DNA of 64,000 nucleotides from Paenibacillus polymyxa (GTDB lineage Bacteria > Bacillota > Bacilli > Paenibacillales > Paenibacillaceae). The stretch lies in contig NZ_CP015423.1 in the NCBI RefSeq assembly GCF_001719045.1, positions 5,382,001 through 5,446,000 on the forward strand. The letters run 5' to 3'. Of this stretch, positions 34,442-44,943 are shown one piece after another; position 1 is the stretch's first letter, and each line of letters starts with the position of its first letter. A program made the translations under genes and the position numbers. The notes beneath the pieces are model-generated. The model did no database searches and had not been told where the DNA came from. It was given only the letters and a program-made list of their open reading frames with translations.

Positions 34442-35296
34442 ATGAAAGACAGAAATATAGCATTGATTACAGGAGCAAACGGCAAAACAGGTAGCCGTGT
34501 AGCCGCCAGACTTACGCAACTTCAGCATCCGGTACGTTTGGCAGGACGTGCTCATCCTGCCGAATGGGAAGGGAAAGATTATGTATATTTTGATTGGTAT
34601 GATGAATCAACACATGCACAGGCGCTGATGAATGTAGATAAAATTTATTTGGTAGTACCTGTGCTGGATGTCAATCCCGCCAAAGTGATGATTCCTTTTA
34701 TTGAGAGGGCCTTGAGAGAAGGAGTGCAAAGGTTTGTGCTGTTAGGGAGCGCATCTGTGCCTGAGGACGGACCAGTATTTGGACCTGTGCATCAAGCACT
34801 ACGTAGATTAGCTCCAGAGTGGGCTGTATTGCAGCCATCCTACTTTATGGAGAATTTTACAGAAGGTCAGCATGTAAGTACCATCAAAAACACCAGCACG
34901 ATTTATAGTGCGACAGGAGATGGGAGAGTAGGTTTTGTCAGCGCAGATGACATTGCAGAAGTGGGAGTACGAGCTCTGATTGACGATAAACCACATAACA
35001 TAGCTCATGTCATCACTGGACCTCAGTCACTAACCTATGGCGAAGTCGGTAAGATTATTGGGAAGTTAACAGGCCAAGCAATCCAGCATATCTCGTTGCC
35101 TGATGAAGAGCTAAAAGCGGGCATGGTTCGAGCTGGAATGCCTGAAGAATATGCAGATATGCTGGCGGGATTGGATAGAAGGATACGTGAAAATGGAAGT
35201 GAAGATCAAGTTACTCATACCGTAGAGCGTGTCACTGGGCGCCGTCCGATATCATTCGAGCAGTTTGTTCTGAGCCATGGGGATAGCTGGAAATAA
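34442..35296 (+). CDS. NmrA/NAD(P)-binding family oxidoreductase-like protein
   Basis: An atypical short-chain dehydrogenase-fold protein of 284 residues with the nucleotide motif LITGANGKTGSRVAARL at the N-terminus (GxxGxxG), KIYLVVPVLDVNPAKV near 70 and FVLLGSASVPED near 103, and a C-terminal helical cap. The family covers redox sensors (NmrA) and reductases such as ergot alkaloid AgroclavineDH-type and quinone reductases. ATG 34442 follows AGGAG by nine bases. Co-transcribed with the NTF2-like gene upstream. Confidence 0.85.
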   Translation: MKDRNIALITGANGKTGSRVAARLTQLQHPVRLAGRAHPAEWEGKDYVYFDWYDESTHAQALMNVDKIYLVVPVLDVNPAKVMIPFIERALREGVQRFVLLGSASVPEDGPVFGPVHQALRRLAPEWAVLQPSYFMENFTEGQHVSTIKNTSTIYSATGDGRVGFVSADDIAEVGVRALIDDKPHNIAHVITGPQSLTYGEVGKIIGKLTGQAIQHISLPDEELKAGMVRAGMPEEYADMLAGLDRRIRENGSEDQVTHTVERVTGRRPISFEQFVLSHGDSWK

Positions 35297-35316
35297 TCAT
35301 GACAAAGTTGTTCCCG

Positions 35317-36510
35317 TTATTTCTTTTTAGGGTCATAAGAATAACCAGGATATTTGACGACGGGCCATTTTACCTTTCGTAAATTAGAGATTACATCAAC
35401 ACCTACATGTAAATTACTCTGAATCAGTTCTGTGGGGGTAAGAGCCATCCATTGATTTAGTGAAACATCCGCAAAACGGTCACTCTTAAACATTTCAAGA
35501 AACCATAATGAGCTAGAGCCAGTATTTTGAATGTAATGACCATAAGCAAAAGGAACATATCCGACATCTCCGGCTCTAAAATCAAATGTGCGGGCAGAGC
35601 CATTACCACCAAAGACAGTCATCCGTCCTTGCCCTGTAAGATAGTATTGCCATTCGTCATTATTGGGGTGCCAGTGCATTTCTCGCATGGCTCCGGGCTC
35701 AATCTCAACAAGGGCGGCTGCGATGGTTTTGGAAATCGGAAAATTAGAGGAGTCAACGATTCGTACGCTTCCGCCCGGTGTTTTGATTGGGGGCTGGGCT
35801 AGTAATTCATGCTTGAAGGATTGGGGCAACGTCCCGTAAGGAGAGGGAACCGCTTGGCTTTGAATTGAACCGGGAATTGAATCCTGATAGATGTATACTT
35901 GTTCTTGAGGAATTGCTGCAAAATCAGCTTCTGATACACCAAAATTTGCAGAAAGTACGTCTTTGGGAGTATGTGCGAACCAATCCGAGATGGATAGGGT
36001 GTTCAGATCGGAAAAGCTGCCATCATCAAAAACCAGCAAAAATTCACAGCCATCCTCAAGCCCCTGTATAGAGTGGGGAATGCCAGGAGGAAAGTACCAG
36101 AGATCCCCGGGACCCACATCAGCAATAAAATTACGTCCATTTTGGTCAACTGCCGTAATACGAGCACTTCCCAACAGCATATAAGACCATTCCGCCTGCT
36201 GATGCCAGTGAAGCTCACGTACACCTCCCGGCGTCAAACTCATATTCACCCCGGCAAGGGTTGTGGCAATAGGTAATTCTCTTACCGTTACTTCTCTTGA
36301 CCACCCACCATGATTAAGCTGCATATGGGCGTCAGAAAAAGAAAATCTCATATTCGGAATGAGACCATTGTCCGTTACGGGGGGAACCAGCATATCGGGA
36401 TTTTGTAGATCCCTCATCACATCACGTGGGCCCTTGTCGATGCCCCCAGCACCATCGCTTCTGATGGGTTGGGGGATTCTTACATTTTTCGGGCAATCAT
36501 TATGCATCAT
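35317..36510 (-). CDS. Bicupin oxalate decarboxylase homologue with altered lid
   Basis: 397 residues with two cupin domains. The N-terminal Mn site is H101, H103, E107, H146 and the C-terminal one H279, H281, E286, H325, with E339 matching the second-site glutamate of B. subtilis OxdC. All align to OxdC at a constant offset of six in the first domain. The flexible lid that in OxdC reads SENST, with the catalytic Glu162, reads SDLNT here (residues 167-171), so the key Glu is Asp. OxdC turns oxalate into formate and CO2; lid changes are known to shift activity toward oxalate oxidase. Start is ATG 36510, seven bases after AAAGGA. No signal peptide. Confidence 0.85.
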   Translation of the reverse strand: MMHNDCPKNVRIPQPIRSDGAGGIDKGPRDVMRDLQNPDMLVPPVTDNGLIPNMRFSFSDAHMQLNHGGWSREVTVRELPIATTLAGVNMSLTPGGVRELHWHQQAEWSYMLLGSARITAVDQNGRNFIADVGPGDLWYFPPGIPHSIQGLEDGCEFLLVFDDGSFSDLNTLSISDWFAHTPKDVLSANFGVSEADFAAIPQEQVYIYQDSIPGSIQSQAVPSPYGTLPQSFKHELLAQPPIKTPGGSVRIVDSSNFPISKTIAAALVEIEPGAMREMHWHPNNDEWQYYLTGQGRMTVFGGNGSARTFDFRAGDVGYVPFAYGHYIQNTGSSSLWFLEMFKSDRFADVSLNQWMALTPTELIQSNLHVGVDVISNLRKVKWPVVKYPGYSYDPKKK

Positions 36511-36595
36511 TAGATCTTCCTTTCCAGGTTGAAGCTTGATGAAGCAAGGAATTAGAGAAAATATGCATAAAGATTTTATGATCATGTGGTGAGTT

Positions 36596-37075
36596 TTATG
36601 CTGTATGCGTCAGATCTGCAAACTGTGCTTGAATGATTTGAGCTAAATCGTGTGGACTCAACTCCAGTTGGGTCCCAATTTTCCCACCGCTCACAACGAT
36701 GGCTTCCAGTTCCAATGCAGGCTGGTCGATAAAAGTGGGGTAGAGCTTTTTCATTCCTATGGGGGAACAGCCACCGCGAATATATCCCGTATACTTTTGC
36801 AAATCCTTAACTGGAAGCATTTCAATTTTTTTCTCTCCCGCGCATTTGGCTGCTTTTTTGAGATCAAGCTCTTTATGTACAGGGATTACAAAAACAAACA
36901 GATTTTGTTTGCTGTGTGCAATCAAAGTTTTGAAAACCATTTCCGGCGCTCTCTCGATTTTCTCAGCTACATTCATCCCGTCTATTTTTCCATCTTGATG
37001 ATCATAACTCAAAATATTGTATTGTATGTGCTGCCCGTCCAATATGCGCATGGCGTTTGTTTTGTTGGAACTCAT
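36596..37075 (-). CDS. ybaK: YbaK/EbsC-type Cys-tRNA(Pro) deacylase
   Basis: YbaK hydrolyses Cys wrongly attached to tRNA-Pro by ProS. The 159-residue product shows the fold: N-terminal helix [20 protein letters not shown], then the substrate pocket lysine region [10 protein letters not shown] near residue 48, [17 protein letters not shown], and the loop [14 protein letters not shown] near 105 typical of YbaK. The start is ATG 37075, just downstream of AAAGGAAG; the longer ORF is not needed. proS is 5 kb away on the other strand, so both the maker and the proofreader of Pro-tRNA are in this window. Confidence 0.9.
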   Translation of the reverse strand: MSSNKTNAMRILDGQHIQYNILSYDHQDGKIDGMNVAEKIERAPEMVFKTLIAHSKQNLFVFVIPVHKELDLKKAAKCAGEKKIEMLPVKDLQKYTGYIRGGCSPIGMKKLYPTFIDQPALELEAIVVSGGKIGTQLELSPHDLAQIIQAQFADLTHTA

Positions 37076-37091
37076 CTTATTTCTTCCTTTC

Positions 37092-37427
37092 TTAGAGTTT
37101 TTCCAATTGATCGACATAATCCTTTGCATCCTTAAGGGAAAGATCCTTAGCAGTTCTCAACTCTTTTATGGCTTGAATCTTTTTTCCTTCCCTAATTAGC
37201 AGGAGCAACTTTTCATTGATATCTTCTGAAGCTCCTGCATCTAGAACATGTGAAGGAGTGGCAGCGATGGTACCTGACAGTGATGTTCCTTGTATTCCTG
37301 AACGATTTTCAAGACGCTCCACGTCGGATTTCAGGTCATTAAGACGCGATTGAAGGCTATAGACCTTAATTAAAAGTATGACGGAGAGGAGCAACGCGAT
37401 TATTGCTATATACTCAATAGTTGACAA
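37092..37427 (-). CDS. Membrane-anchored protein with ribosomal L7/L12 C-terminal-like domain
   Basis: Starts at TTG 37427, about six bases after AGGAGGG, giving 111 residues. The N-terminus is a hydrophobic helix (STIEYIAIIALLLSVILLIKVY), followed by a short coiled coil (LQSRLNDLKSDVERLENR), a linker, and a C-terminal segment (KIQAIKELRTAKDLSLKDAKDYVDQLE) that matches the helix pair of the L7/L12 C-terminal domain that binds translation factors. A topology with the domain in the cytoplasm is expected. Its role is not known; capture of a translation factor at the membrane is speculation. Co-directional with ybaK, 16 bases apart. Confidence 0.75.
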   Translation of the reverse strand: MSTIEYIAIIALLLSVILLIKVYSLQSRLNDLKSDVERLENRSGIQGTSLSGTIAATPSHVLDAGASEDINEKLLLLIREGKKIQAIKELRTAKDLSLKDAKDYVDQLEKL

Positions 37428-37617
37428 CAGAATCCCTCCTATTTCACTTAGTTTCATCGCAAAGATACCGCACTAAAAATTTGTTTCTTATTTATAGTAT
37501 AGCATGATGATGGAGGAGAAGAGGAAGACGCGTTCAAATTGACTTTTTGCAGGCAGAGCGGTATATTACAACTTATTATAAACCTTTTAATAAATACTGG
37601 AAAAGGAGTGTATTCAA

Positions 37618-38649
37618 ATACAACCAGTCTCCAATAATACCATTCGGGTTAAACAAATTAATGTAGAGTTAGTTAAAAACACACTGAAATCCAAGGAATA
37701 TGCAACCAAGTCATCCATAGCCAGTATCACAGGTCTTAGTGTGGCAACCTGCGGAAATATTCTGAATGAGCTTCTTCAAACCGGGGAAGTATTAGAGACG
37801 GAATTGGAAGAATCGAACGGCGGACGTCCGGCTAGACGGTACAAATATAACGCTGATTATTCATATATTATCTGTTTAAATGTGAAAACGGAAGGCGGTA
37901 TCCATTCTCTTACTTATGCTGTTGCCAATTTGCTTGGTGATATCATCATCGAGAATACTTCCATAGTGCCCCATATTGATTATGAGGTCATAGAAACCCA
38001 AATTGGAGAGCTGATTAATAACTATGGAAACGTCAAAGCCATTGGGATTGGCATCCCTGGGGTTGTTCATCAAGGGATTATCGATGTTTGCGATCTCGAC
38101 CTGCTCATAGGAGTCCCTGTAGGTCCACGGCTTCAAGATAAATACGGATTAGAAGTTACCATTGAAAATGATATGCATTTGACAGTCTACGGATTTTATA
38201 ACATGCAGAATTATGATGAGGATAAAACCTTTGCTATTGTTTCGTTTCCCAAAGACAATTTCCCCGGAGCGGGTTTTATTGTCGACGGACATTTGTTAAA
38301 AGGAAATACCAAGTTTGCGGGGGAGGTGTCCTTCTTACCCTTTGATTTAACAAGAGAGGAACAGCTTAAACAGTTAAATAGCACAGAGGGATTTGTTCCT
38401 CTGGCGATCCAAACGATTACTTCCATTATTGCAATTATAGACCCTGTATCTATCGCTTTGACTGGAGAGTTATCCAAGCCGACTCTGTTGGATGATATTT
38501 ATAACGGCTGTCTAAAAGATGTACCCAAAGAACATATGCCCGAGATTTTTGTGAAAAACGATACGCATGATGAATACATGTATGGGTTGATTTCGGTGAC
38601 CCTTGAAAGTCTGACGTACAATTTGCAATTGGTGGAGAAAAGGAAATAG
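37618..38649 (+). CDS. ROK-family transcriptional regulator with apparent ATA start
   Basis: The first ATG/GTG/TTG in the frame is GTG 37741, but this would cut the helix-turn-helix in two. The frame is open and clearly coding upstream: from ATA 37618, nine bases after AAAAGGAG, it reads QPVSNNTIRVKQINVELVKN, then SSIASITGLSVATCGNILNELL, a normal ROK winged helix, and NGGRPARRYKYN. The C-terminal ROK domain has VKAIGIGIPGVV near residue 140 and a GEVSFLP segment, without the CxCGxxGCxE zinc motif, so it is a regulator rather than a sugar kinase. It probably controls the DUF1349 and beta-glucosidase genes downstream. The start codon is either truly non-canonical or a G-to-A change. Confidence 0.8.
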   Translation: MQPVSNNTIRVKQINVELVKNTLKSKEYATKSSIASITGLSVATCGNILNELLQTGEVLETELEESNGGRPARRYKYNADYSYIICLNVKTEGGIHSLTYAVANLLGDIIIENTSIVPHIDYEVIETQIGELINNYGNVKAIGIGIPGVVHQGIIDVCDLDLLIGVPVGPRLQDKYGLEVTIENDMHLTVYGFYNMQNYDEDKTFAIVSFPKDNFPGAGFIVDGHLLKGNTKFAGEVSFLPFDLTREEQLKQLNSTEGFVPLAIQTITSIIAIIDPVSIALTGELSKPTLLDDIYNGCLKDVPKEHMPEIFVKNDTHDEYMYGLISVTLESLTYNLQLVEKRK

Positions 38650-38684
38650 GACATCGTTCAATAAAGCATGAGAGGATGAGATCA

Positions 38685-39293
38685 ATGACTCAAAAATCAA
38701 TTGCATGGACTACAGGAACATGGACTAATCACCCTGTATCATCCATAGAAGAAGACCAGTTTCTTAAAGTTGAAACCAGAGAAGGAAGCGACTACTGGGA
38801 AAAAACTTTGTATGGATTTGAACGCAGTAGCGGACATTCCCTGCTTACAGACTGGGAAGAAGGCTCAGCCATCGAAGTCACGTTTCAATTAGGCTCATTT
38901 ACGGAGCTCTATGATCAGGCCGGTATTATGCTGTATCAAGGACAGCAAAAGTGGATTAAAGCTGGGATTGAATTAAATGACGGAATTCCTCAATTAGCTG
39001 TCGTAGTCACAGATGGCTATTCCGATTGGTCATTAGCTCCTGTACCTGAATGGGTAGGGAAAAATGTCACGATTCGTGCTTCACAGCTACAGGATGCAGT
39101 TATCATTAGAGCTCGAACCGAAAATCAAAACTGGCGCACCGTACGTGTAGCACGCTTTCCTTATGAAACGGGACAACAGGCGGGTCCTTTTGCCTGCGCG
39201 CCGACTCGAGCCGGCTTTCAGGTTATCTTTACACGTTGGGTAAGCACTGAACCAGATAGAGATATTCATGTAGATCCGCCAATTAAAGAATAG
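38685..39293 (+). CDS. DUF1349 domain protein
   Basis: A 202-residue all-beta (concanavalin-like) protein of the DUF1349 family, with DYWEKTLYGFERSSGHSLL near the start, VTFQLGSFTELYDQAGIMLYQ near 70 and a C-terminus ending FTRWVSTEPDRDIHVD. No signal peptide. DUF1349 proteins are thought to bind or process carbohydrates and often sit beside sugar regulators, as here, where it is directly after the ROK gene. ATG 38685 is eight bases after AGAGG. Confidence 0.82.
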   Translation: MTQKSIAWTTGTWTNHPVSSIEEDQFLKVETREGSDYWEKTLYGFERSSGHSLLTDWEEGSAIEVTFQLGSFTELYDQAGIMLYQGQQKWIKAGIELNDGIPQLAVVVTDGYSDWSLAPVPEWVGKNVTIRASQLQDAVIIRARTENQNWRTVRVARFPYETGQQAGPFACAPTRAGFQVIFTRWVSTEPDRDIHVDPPIKE

Positions 39294-39377
39294 TCATTTT
39301 ACTCAATAATAGAAGAGTTATAAATATGGGAGTACTTATTGGAAATAATACAGTTATAGAAGTTTTTAAAATAATAC

Positions 39378-39408
39378 TTGACATGAAACGCGTTACAAAC
39401 CTTAAGAT
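39378..39408 (+). promoter_or_regulatory. Promoter with LacI/CcpA-like palindrome before bglA-like gene
   Basis: TTGACA (39378-39383) is followed directly by TGAAACGCGTTACA (39384-39397), a near-palindrome around AACGCGTT; TAAGAT at 39403-39408 is a weak -10 at 19-base spacing. The palindrome resembles catabolite-response (cre) elements at 12 of 14 positions but its centre is GC where cre has CG. Confidence 0.55.
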
Positions 39409-39462
39409 TCATTTAGAAGTACTTATAACACATTAGCATAGAGGTAACGTATTTCTATCTAG

Positions 39463-40911
<1,449 letters not shown>

Positions 40912-40963
40912 TTTATAAATAAACCTGTGATTAAGTATTAAATATACAATCAAGGCTTATAGA

Positions 40964-41007
40964 TAGCGACCGCTTCTTCTCTTTTACGAAGCGGTCGCTA
41001 ATTTTTT
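40964..41007 (+). terminator. Terminator after the GH1 gene
   Basis: TAGCGACCGCTTC pairs perfectly with GAAGCGGTCGCTA, followed by T6. The 220 bases beyond it up to the VOC gene show no other gene. Confidence 0.92.
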
Positions 41008-41227
41008 AGGGGTATTAGCAACCGAATTACAAACTGAGTACGAAAGGGCTTTCATGAATGATTCGTAAGCGTTATTTATTGATATTTGATGATAAATAGA
41101 TTGGACAAAAATGAATTACTGAGATATATTGAGACTTATTAAAACGTTAATAATAACTGTGCTAAAAATTGAGTCCAGTATAAATTAATGATTTTTTAAT
41201 GATGAGGGCTGCAGAAGGAGGAAAATA

Positions 41228-41608
41228 ATGAAGATTGAGCATGTAGCGATCTGGGTGAGAGACTTAGAAAAGATGAAAAGCTTTTACGAGCAATATTTTG
41301 ATGGAAAATCTAACGATAAATATTATAACGCTACAAAAGGATTTGAGTCCTATTTTATCACCTTTGAGGATGGAGCAAGGTTAGAGGTTATGCGTAAAAC
41401 GGGAGTAGATCATTCACCACAGATAAATATTACGGGCTGGGCTCATGTGGCATTTTCCGTTGGAAGTAAAGCTCGGGTGAATGAAAAGACAGAGCAGCTC
41501 ATGCATGCAGGATATGAAGTTGTGGGTCAGCCAAGATTGACAGGTGACGGCTATTATGAAAGCGTAATTAAAGATCCAGAAGGTAATTTGGTGGAAATTT
41601 CAATGTGA
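41228..41608 (+). CDS. VOC/glyoxalase-family protein
   Basis: A 126-residue two-module VOC protein: [23 protein letters not shown] at the start with the first metal His, then [12 protein letters not shown] near 80 and a C-terminal [18 protein letters not shown] whose Glu residues are metal ligands. It resembles lactoylglutathione lyase in length and order but also other ring-opening or isomerase VOC enzymes. ATG follows AAGGAGG. It stands alone; a decayed gene fragment follows. Confidence 0.88.
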   Translation: MKIEHVAIWVRDLEKMKSFYEQYFDGKSNDKYYNATKGFESYFITFEDGARLEVMRKTGVDHSPQINITGWAHVAFSVGSKARVNEKTEQLMHAGYEVVGQPRLTGDGYYESVIKDPEGNLVEISM

Positions 41609-41613
41609 GTAGC

Positions 41614-41807
41614 TTTCCAGTTCTGAAGAGTTGATTGAAGAACGTTTATACGCCAAAAGTCTCTGCCACGAATATAATCAACTTCATCCTAGAAATATCG
41701 AAGAACGAGAAACACTCATCAAAACTTTACTTGGGAAGACAACTGATAGAATGTTACCAAATAAAAGAACATTTTTGCACAGATTTGTTCAGGGAATAAT
41801 GCAATAA
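41614..41807 (+). pseudogene. Decayed N-terminal fragment of a maltose O-acetyltransferase
   Basis: Without any start codon, the DNA reads SSEELIEERLYAKSLCHEY, then NQLHPRNIEERETLIKTLL, which matches the N-terminal Mac domain of maltose/galactoside O-acetyltransferases (LYDxxDPELxxERxRAxxLxxxYN and the EREELLRxLLG element). After that the frame continues with unrelated residues to TAA at 41805-41807. A TAG lies in frame just before 41614, and no hexapeptide-repeat domain follows. The rest of the gene has been deleted. Confidence 0.7.
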
Positions 41808-41856
41808 TGTGCTTAAGTGGAATATTTTTAGTCTATTCAGAAAGGAAAGAACAATC

Positions 41857-42408
41857 ATGAAATTGATGTTTATATCAGATATTCACGGCTCATTACACTG
41901 GTTGCAATTGGCACTGGAAAAGTACAGGGAGGAGAAAGCCGATCGTCTTATTCTGCTCGGAGATTATATGTACCACGGACCACGTAATCCGTTACCAGAA
42001 GGGTATAATCCGGCAGAAGTGGCAGCTCTGCTGAATAAGTACAAGTCCCATATTGCGGTTTCTGTGCGCGGGAATTGCGATGCAGAGGTGGATCAGATGC
42101 TACTGGAGTTTCCTATGATGGGTGATTATGCTTTGTTGCACCATGAAGGACGGCGAATCTATGTTACGCACGGACATGGCTTTAGTATCGGAAATTTACC
42201 ACCGCTGGAAGCGGGAGATGTGTTCATCCAGGGACATACTCATATTCCGGTAGCGGATGTGGAAAATGGGGTCTTTATACTGAACCCCGGTTCGATCTCG
42301 CTGCCAAAAGAAAACTACCCATCCTCTTACGGTGTGCTGGAGGGAGCACAATTCACTGTGAAGGATATTGATGGGAATACGGTGAAAGCAATCACCTTTT
42401 CAAACTAA
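41857..42408 (+). CDS. yfcE: YfcE-type metallophosphodiesterase
   Basis: The 183-residue calcineurin-like phosphoesterase has the five metal-ligand motifs in order: FISDIHGSLHWL (DxH), ILLGDYMYHGP (GD), VRGNCDAEVD (GNCD), VTHGHGF (GHxH-like) and QGHTHIPVAD (GHTH). E. coli YfcE is a manganese-dependent phosphodiesterase with an unsettled physiological substrate. Start chosen at ATG 41857, about eight bases after GAAAGGA. Monocistronic so far as can be seen. Confidence 0.9.
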   Translation: MKLMFISDIHGSLHWLQLALEKYREEKADRLILLGDYMYHGPRNPLPEGYNPAEVAALLNKYKSHIAVSVRGNCDAEVDQMLLEFPMMGDYALLHHEGRRIYVTHGHGFSIGNLPPLEAGDVFIQGHTHIPVADVENGVFILNPGSISLPKENYPSSYGVLEGAQFTVKDIDGNTVKAITFSN

Positions 42409-42526
42409 TTTATTCCAATGTGAATGTAAATTATTAAAACTTTTTCGCTTCGATTGAGACAAAGATCATATTATTGTATGATAGGAGCGGAGTCTACATT
42501 ATGAAAAAGAAAGAGAGCTTCAATAC

Positions 42527-43558
42527 ATGCAAATTAAGGATTCACATTATAAGATGCCGCCTGAATGGGCGCCACATGAACGCACGTATATTTCTTGGCC
42601 TGTAAAATCTTCAATGGTTTACCCAGATATGCATGCTGATGTATGCAAGGGGTATGCCGGAATTGTACGCGCCATGGCGGAATTTGAACCAGTTACTGTG
42701 GTCGTAAATCCGGATGATCTGGAGAGCGTTAAGGCGCTTGAACTTGGGGAACGGGTAGAACTGCTGCCGATTGAGCACAGCGATGCGTGGCTGCGTGACA
42801 ACGGCCCTACTTTTCTCACAGACGAGCATGGTCAATTGGCAGGTGTAAACTGGAAGTTTAACGCCTGGGGCGGCAAATACGCTCCATGGGATCTAGATGA
42901 CCAGGTTGCGCCGCAAATTTTGGACCAACTTGGAGTTCCACGGTTTGATGCACCGCTGGTGATGGAAGGCGGCTCACTGCACGTAGACGGCGAAGGCACA
43001 CTGATTACAACCGAAGAGTGTTTGCTCAATCCCAACCGAAATCCGGAATTAAGCAGAGAAGAAATTGAACGGTATGTATGTGAGTATACAGGTGTAGAGA
43101 AAATAATATGGCTAAAACGTGGTCTTAGTGGCGACGAAACAGATGGCCATGTGGACAATATTGCTTGCTTTGCAGCTCCTGGCAAGGTCATTATGCAAGT
43201 ATGTGATGATCCTGAGGATGAAAATTACGAAATCACGCAGGAAAATCTGCGTATTTTGGAGCAAGCAACGGATGCCCAAGGCCGTAAGCTGGAAGTGATT
43301 CGGATCGGTCAGCCGCCGCGCGTGGATTATGAAGATAGCCGATTGACACTGAGCTATATTAACTTCTACTTTGTGAATGGCGGCATTATTTTGCCGGTGT
43401 TTGGCGGTACTGCCGCTAAGAGCGATCTTGCAGCTGAGCAAGTGCTGGCAAATGTATTTCCAGATCGCACCATTCGTACTGTAGACGGTATGGCGGTCAT
43501 CCGTGAAGGCGGTAACGTGCACTGTACGACCCAGCAGATGCCTGCTGTAAAGCGTTGA
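42527..43558 (+). CDS. aguA: Agmatine deiminase
   Basis: AguA turns agmatine into N-carbamoylputrescine. The 343-residue product starts with MPPEWAPHERTYISWPVK, has LLPIEHSDAWLRDNGPTF near residue 85, the active-site loop DETDGHVDNIACF near 205 (Asp and His of the catalytic set) and the catalytic Cys333 in REGGNVHCTTQQMP, characteristic of the guanidino-group modifying superfamily. It is followed 29 bases later by aguB, so they form the two-step arginine-derived putrescine route. The ribosome site is weak. Length equal to characterised enzymes. Confidence 0.94.
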   Translation: MQIKDSHYKMPPEWAPHERTYISWPVKSSMVYPDMHADVCKGYAGIVRAMAEFEPVTVVVNPDDLESVKALELGERVELLPIEHSDAWLRDNGPTFLTDEHGQLAGVNWKFNAWGGKYAPWDLDDQVAPQILDQLGVPRFDAPLVMEGGSLHVDGEGTLITTEECLLNPNRNPELSREEIERYVCEYTGVEKIIWLKRGLSGDETDGHVDNIACFAAPGKVIMQVCDDPEDENYEITQENLRILEQATDAQGRKLEVIRIGQPPRVDYEDSRLTLSYINFYFVNGGIILPVFGGTAAKSDLAAEQVLANVFPDRTIRTVDGMAVIREGGNVHCTTQQMPAVKR

Positions 43559-43587
43559 ATGATACAACATCTAAAAGGAGGACTAAC

Positions 43588-44463
43588 GTGAGAAAAGTAA
43601 AAGTGGCTGCAACTCAAATGAGCTGCTCTACCAATATCGAAGAAAATATTAGTAAAGCAGAGAAGTTAGTACGTGAAGCGGCAGCGCAGGGCGCACAAAT
43701 TATTTTGCTGCAAGAGTTGTTCGAGACTCCATATTTCTGTCAGAAGGAAAAGTCTGATTATTATTCATATGCAACTGAGCTGGAGCACAACAAGGCGGTT
43801 AACCATTTTAAGAAGATCGCCAAGGAATTACAGGTTGTGCTGCCCATCAGTTTTTATGAAAAGAAAAACTACGCGCGCTACAACAGTCTTGCTGTCATTG
43901 ACGCGGACGGTGAAGTGTTGGGTAAATATCGTAAAAGCCATATTCCGGACGGTCCTGGGTATGAGGAAAAATTTTATTTTAATCCGGGCGATACCGGTTT
44001 TAAAGTATGGAATACACGTTATGCCAAAATTGGGGTAGGCGTGTGCTGGGATCAATGGTACCCTGAGGCGGCCCGCTGTATGGCGCTCATGGGCGCAGAA
44101 CTTTTGTTCTATCCGACAGCTATTGGCTCGGAACCGCAGGACTCTGCCATTGATTCCAAGGATCACTGGCAGACCTGTATGCTGGGTCATGCGGCTTCCA
44201 ATCTGATTCCAGTCATTGCTTCCAATCGGATTGGAACTGAAACAGACGAGGACTCCAGTATTACATTCTACGGTTCTTCCTTTATTGCCGGACATCAAGG
44301 TAACAAGATCGCAGAAGCGGGTCGTACCGATGAGGAAGTGCTTACTGCTGAATTTGATCTGGATGAGCTGGAAGTAGGACGGATTGAATGGGGCATTTTC
44401 CGTGACCGTCGTCCTGAACTGTACAATATGATTGCCACCTATGATGGTGATTTAAAAGTATAA
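43588..44463 (+). CDS. aguB: N-carbamoylputrescine amidase
   Basis: A nitrilase-superfamily enzyme that makes putrescine from N-carbamoylputrescine. The Glu-Lys-Cys triad is E43 (LLQELFETPYF), Lys in GKYRKSHIPDG near 112 and Cys in GVGVCWDQWYPEAAR near 148. Start is GTG 43588 after AAGGAGG, eleven codons inside the longest frame; this matches where homologues begin. A gene for spermidine formation may be the SpeE-like one 11 kb upstream, but that link is only a suggestion. Confidence 0.94.
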   Translation: MRKVKVAATQMSCSTNIEENISKAEKLVREAAAQGAQIILLQELFETPYFCQKEKSDYYSYATELEHNKAVNHFKKIAKELQVVLPISFYEKKNYARYNSLAVIDADGEVLGKYRKSHIPDGPGYEEKFYFNPGDTGFKVWNTRYAKIGVGVCWDQWYPEAARCMALMGAELLFYPTAIGSEPQDSAIDSKDHWQTCMLGHAASNLIPVIASNRIGTETDEDSSITFYGSSFIAGHQGNKIAEAGRTDEEVLTAEFDLDELEVGRIEWGIFRDRRPELYNMIATYDGDLKV

Positions 44464-44943
44464 TCTGTATACGGATAGACAAGTCTCCCTTGACGTCAAG
44501 CTGGGGTGTTTCCTTTCATTGGACTCACCCCGCTTTTCGGGCAGGGGATTTTTGTATTCAGAAAAAATGGATATGCCACAATGTGTGGAGTGTTGGACAG
44601 ATATGTGAGGGAAGGGATTTTGGAGCGTGTACCCAAGTGTTTCAAAAGAACAGATCGGTAGGCGGTTCGGAATATTAGCATGATTTTTTTCACACAAAAG
44701 GGACATTCCTCACAGGTTTGTTCCTTTTTTATGTCTTAATCCAGTTAATCTATAGACTGAAACTATGATTCACTACATAAAATAGCATTAGAATTTATGA
44801 ATTAGATGATATAAAATCAAACCATAAGGAATGATCGTACTCAATAACATCTCGATATTCCCGAAAGTGAAAAAAATCACATATGAAAATGCTTTAATGG
44901 AAGCTTTAACATGAAATTTGTAAACTCGCAAGGAGGAAGAACA
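44464..44943. other. Non-coding stretch between aguB and the flavoprotein gene
   Basis: This region of about 480 bases has no ORF with protein-like composition. It contains small hairpins (CCCCG/CGGGG near 44530) and, at 44697-44730, AAAGGGACA with TGTTCCTTT followed by T, which may be the aguB terminator or an orphan hairpin. Promoter for the next gene not identified. Confidence 0.4.

Noticed and set aside
36650..37135. 161-codon ORF opposite ybaK
   Set aside because: It is a shadow frame of ybaK without a ribosome site.
44490..44678. 62-codon ORF in the gap after aguB
   Set aside because: The product does not look like a protein, and there is no ribosome site.
44697..44730. Hairpin with T run as the aguB terminator
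   Set aside because: It is 230 bases past the stop, so assignment to aguB is uncertain; recorded only as part of the gap.
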